Shown here one piece after another: positions 63,959 through 64,000 of a stretch of 64,000 nt of DNA. The stretch spans positions 310,001 to 374,000 of the forward strand of contig NZ_SWCO01000001.1 in the NCBI RefSeq assembly GCF_005117025.1, written 5' to 3'. Position 1 is the first letter of the stretch, and the number at the start of each line of letters is the position of its first letter. The notes under the pieces are model-generated. The model was not told the origin of the DNA and ran no database searches. It saw only the letters and a program-made list of their open reading frames with translations. The position numbers were made by a program, and so were the translations under genes. The DNA comes from Alteromonas portus (GTDB taxonomy: Bacteria; Pseudomonadota; Gammaproteobacteria; Enterobacterales; Alteromonadaceae).

Positions 63959-64000
63959 ATGTTTTCAGTACTCGTATGTGACGACTCGTTAGTTGCACGC
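63959..64000 (+). CDS. Response regulator, N-terminal 14 codons only
   Basis: The last bases encode MFSVLVCDDSLVAR, the first strand and acidic pair (Asp-Asp) typical of CheY-like receiver domains. The rest is beyond the window. The reading is short, but VLVCDDS is very characteristic. Output domain unknown. The 279 bp between it and lrgB contain nothing recognised. Confidence 0.7.
   Translation, partial: MFSVLVCDDSLVAR

Overview
The window looks like chromosomal DNA of a marine gammaproteobacterium close to Alteromonas (Alteromonadaceae). The grounds are the gene families (DUF3718 proteins, very long PstC/PstA permeases, a MipA barrel, a GlyGly-CTERM protein, SstT, a complete hut locus), moderate GC and compact operons with clear Shine-Dalgarno sites. 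No marker gene here fixes the species. I see no prophage, integrase, transposase, rRNA or CRISPR array. The only RNA gene is a tRNA with anticodon CAU, which I read as tRNA-Ile2.

Layout. 0-10.7 kb is a phosphate block: ppx (cut by the window edge) and ppk on the minus strand, a GcvR-like ACT protein, then pstC-pstA-pstB-phoU and a Pit transporter on the plus strand. PhoB-box-like sites lie upstream of ppk and of pit, so import and polyphosphate storage may share phosphate-starvation control. 10.8-19.8 kb is rich in stress genes: uspE, oxyR, a Cys-based phosphatase, a hemolysin III-family protein, divergent ohrR/ohr with two operator-like palindromes, an M1 aminopeptidase lipoprotein, a peroxiredoxin-like protein and a YigZ-family protein. 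A MITE-like element runs into the 3' end of ohrR. 20-31.5 kb holds a DUF3718 protein, a soluble PAS-PAS chemoreceptor, a DUF3754 membrane protein, sbcD-sbcC, an S41 peptidase and a secreted endonuclease. 31.6-39.4 kb holds sstT and the histidine-utilisation genes: hutI-hutG on minus, hutC-hutU-hutH on plus, around one perfect HutC palindrome.

39.5-54.6 kb is mostly envelope genes: creA, mipA, two tandem paralogous lipoproteins of a family I do not recognise, ybiT, a PA2779-like peptide gene coupled to a PA2778-like C39 peptidase, a STAS-like protein, an M36-like metallopeptidase, an MscS channel, a small outer-membrane barrel and a Bcr/CflA efflux protein. 54.7-59.7 kb has the tRNA and a large choice-of-anchor-B/Calx-beta/GlyGly-CTERM protein, divergent from an MbnP-like lipoprotein overlapping an MbnH/MauG-like di-heme enzyme. 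59.8-64 kb has two small uncharacterised proteins, a YiiX-like hydrolase, a LytTR regulator with a degenerate receiver followed by lrgA-lrgB, and the first codons of a response regulator.

The best candidates for little-described biology are the MbnP/MbnH pair with its divergent surface protein, outside any visible methanobactin cluster; the peptide/C39-peptidase pair with a terminator-like hairpin inside the peptidase signal sequence; and the tandem lipoprotein family. All functional statements rest on motif recognition and context; no database search was run.
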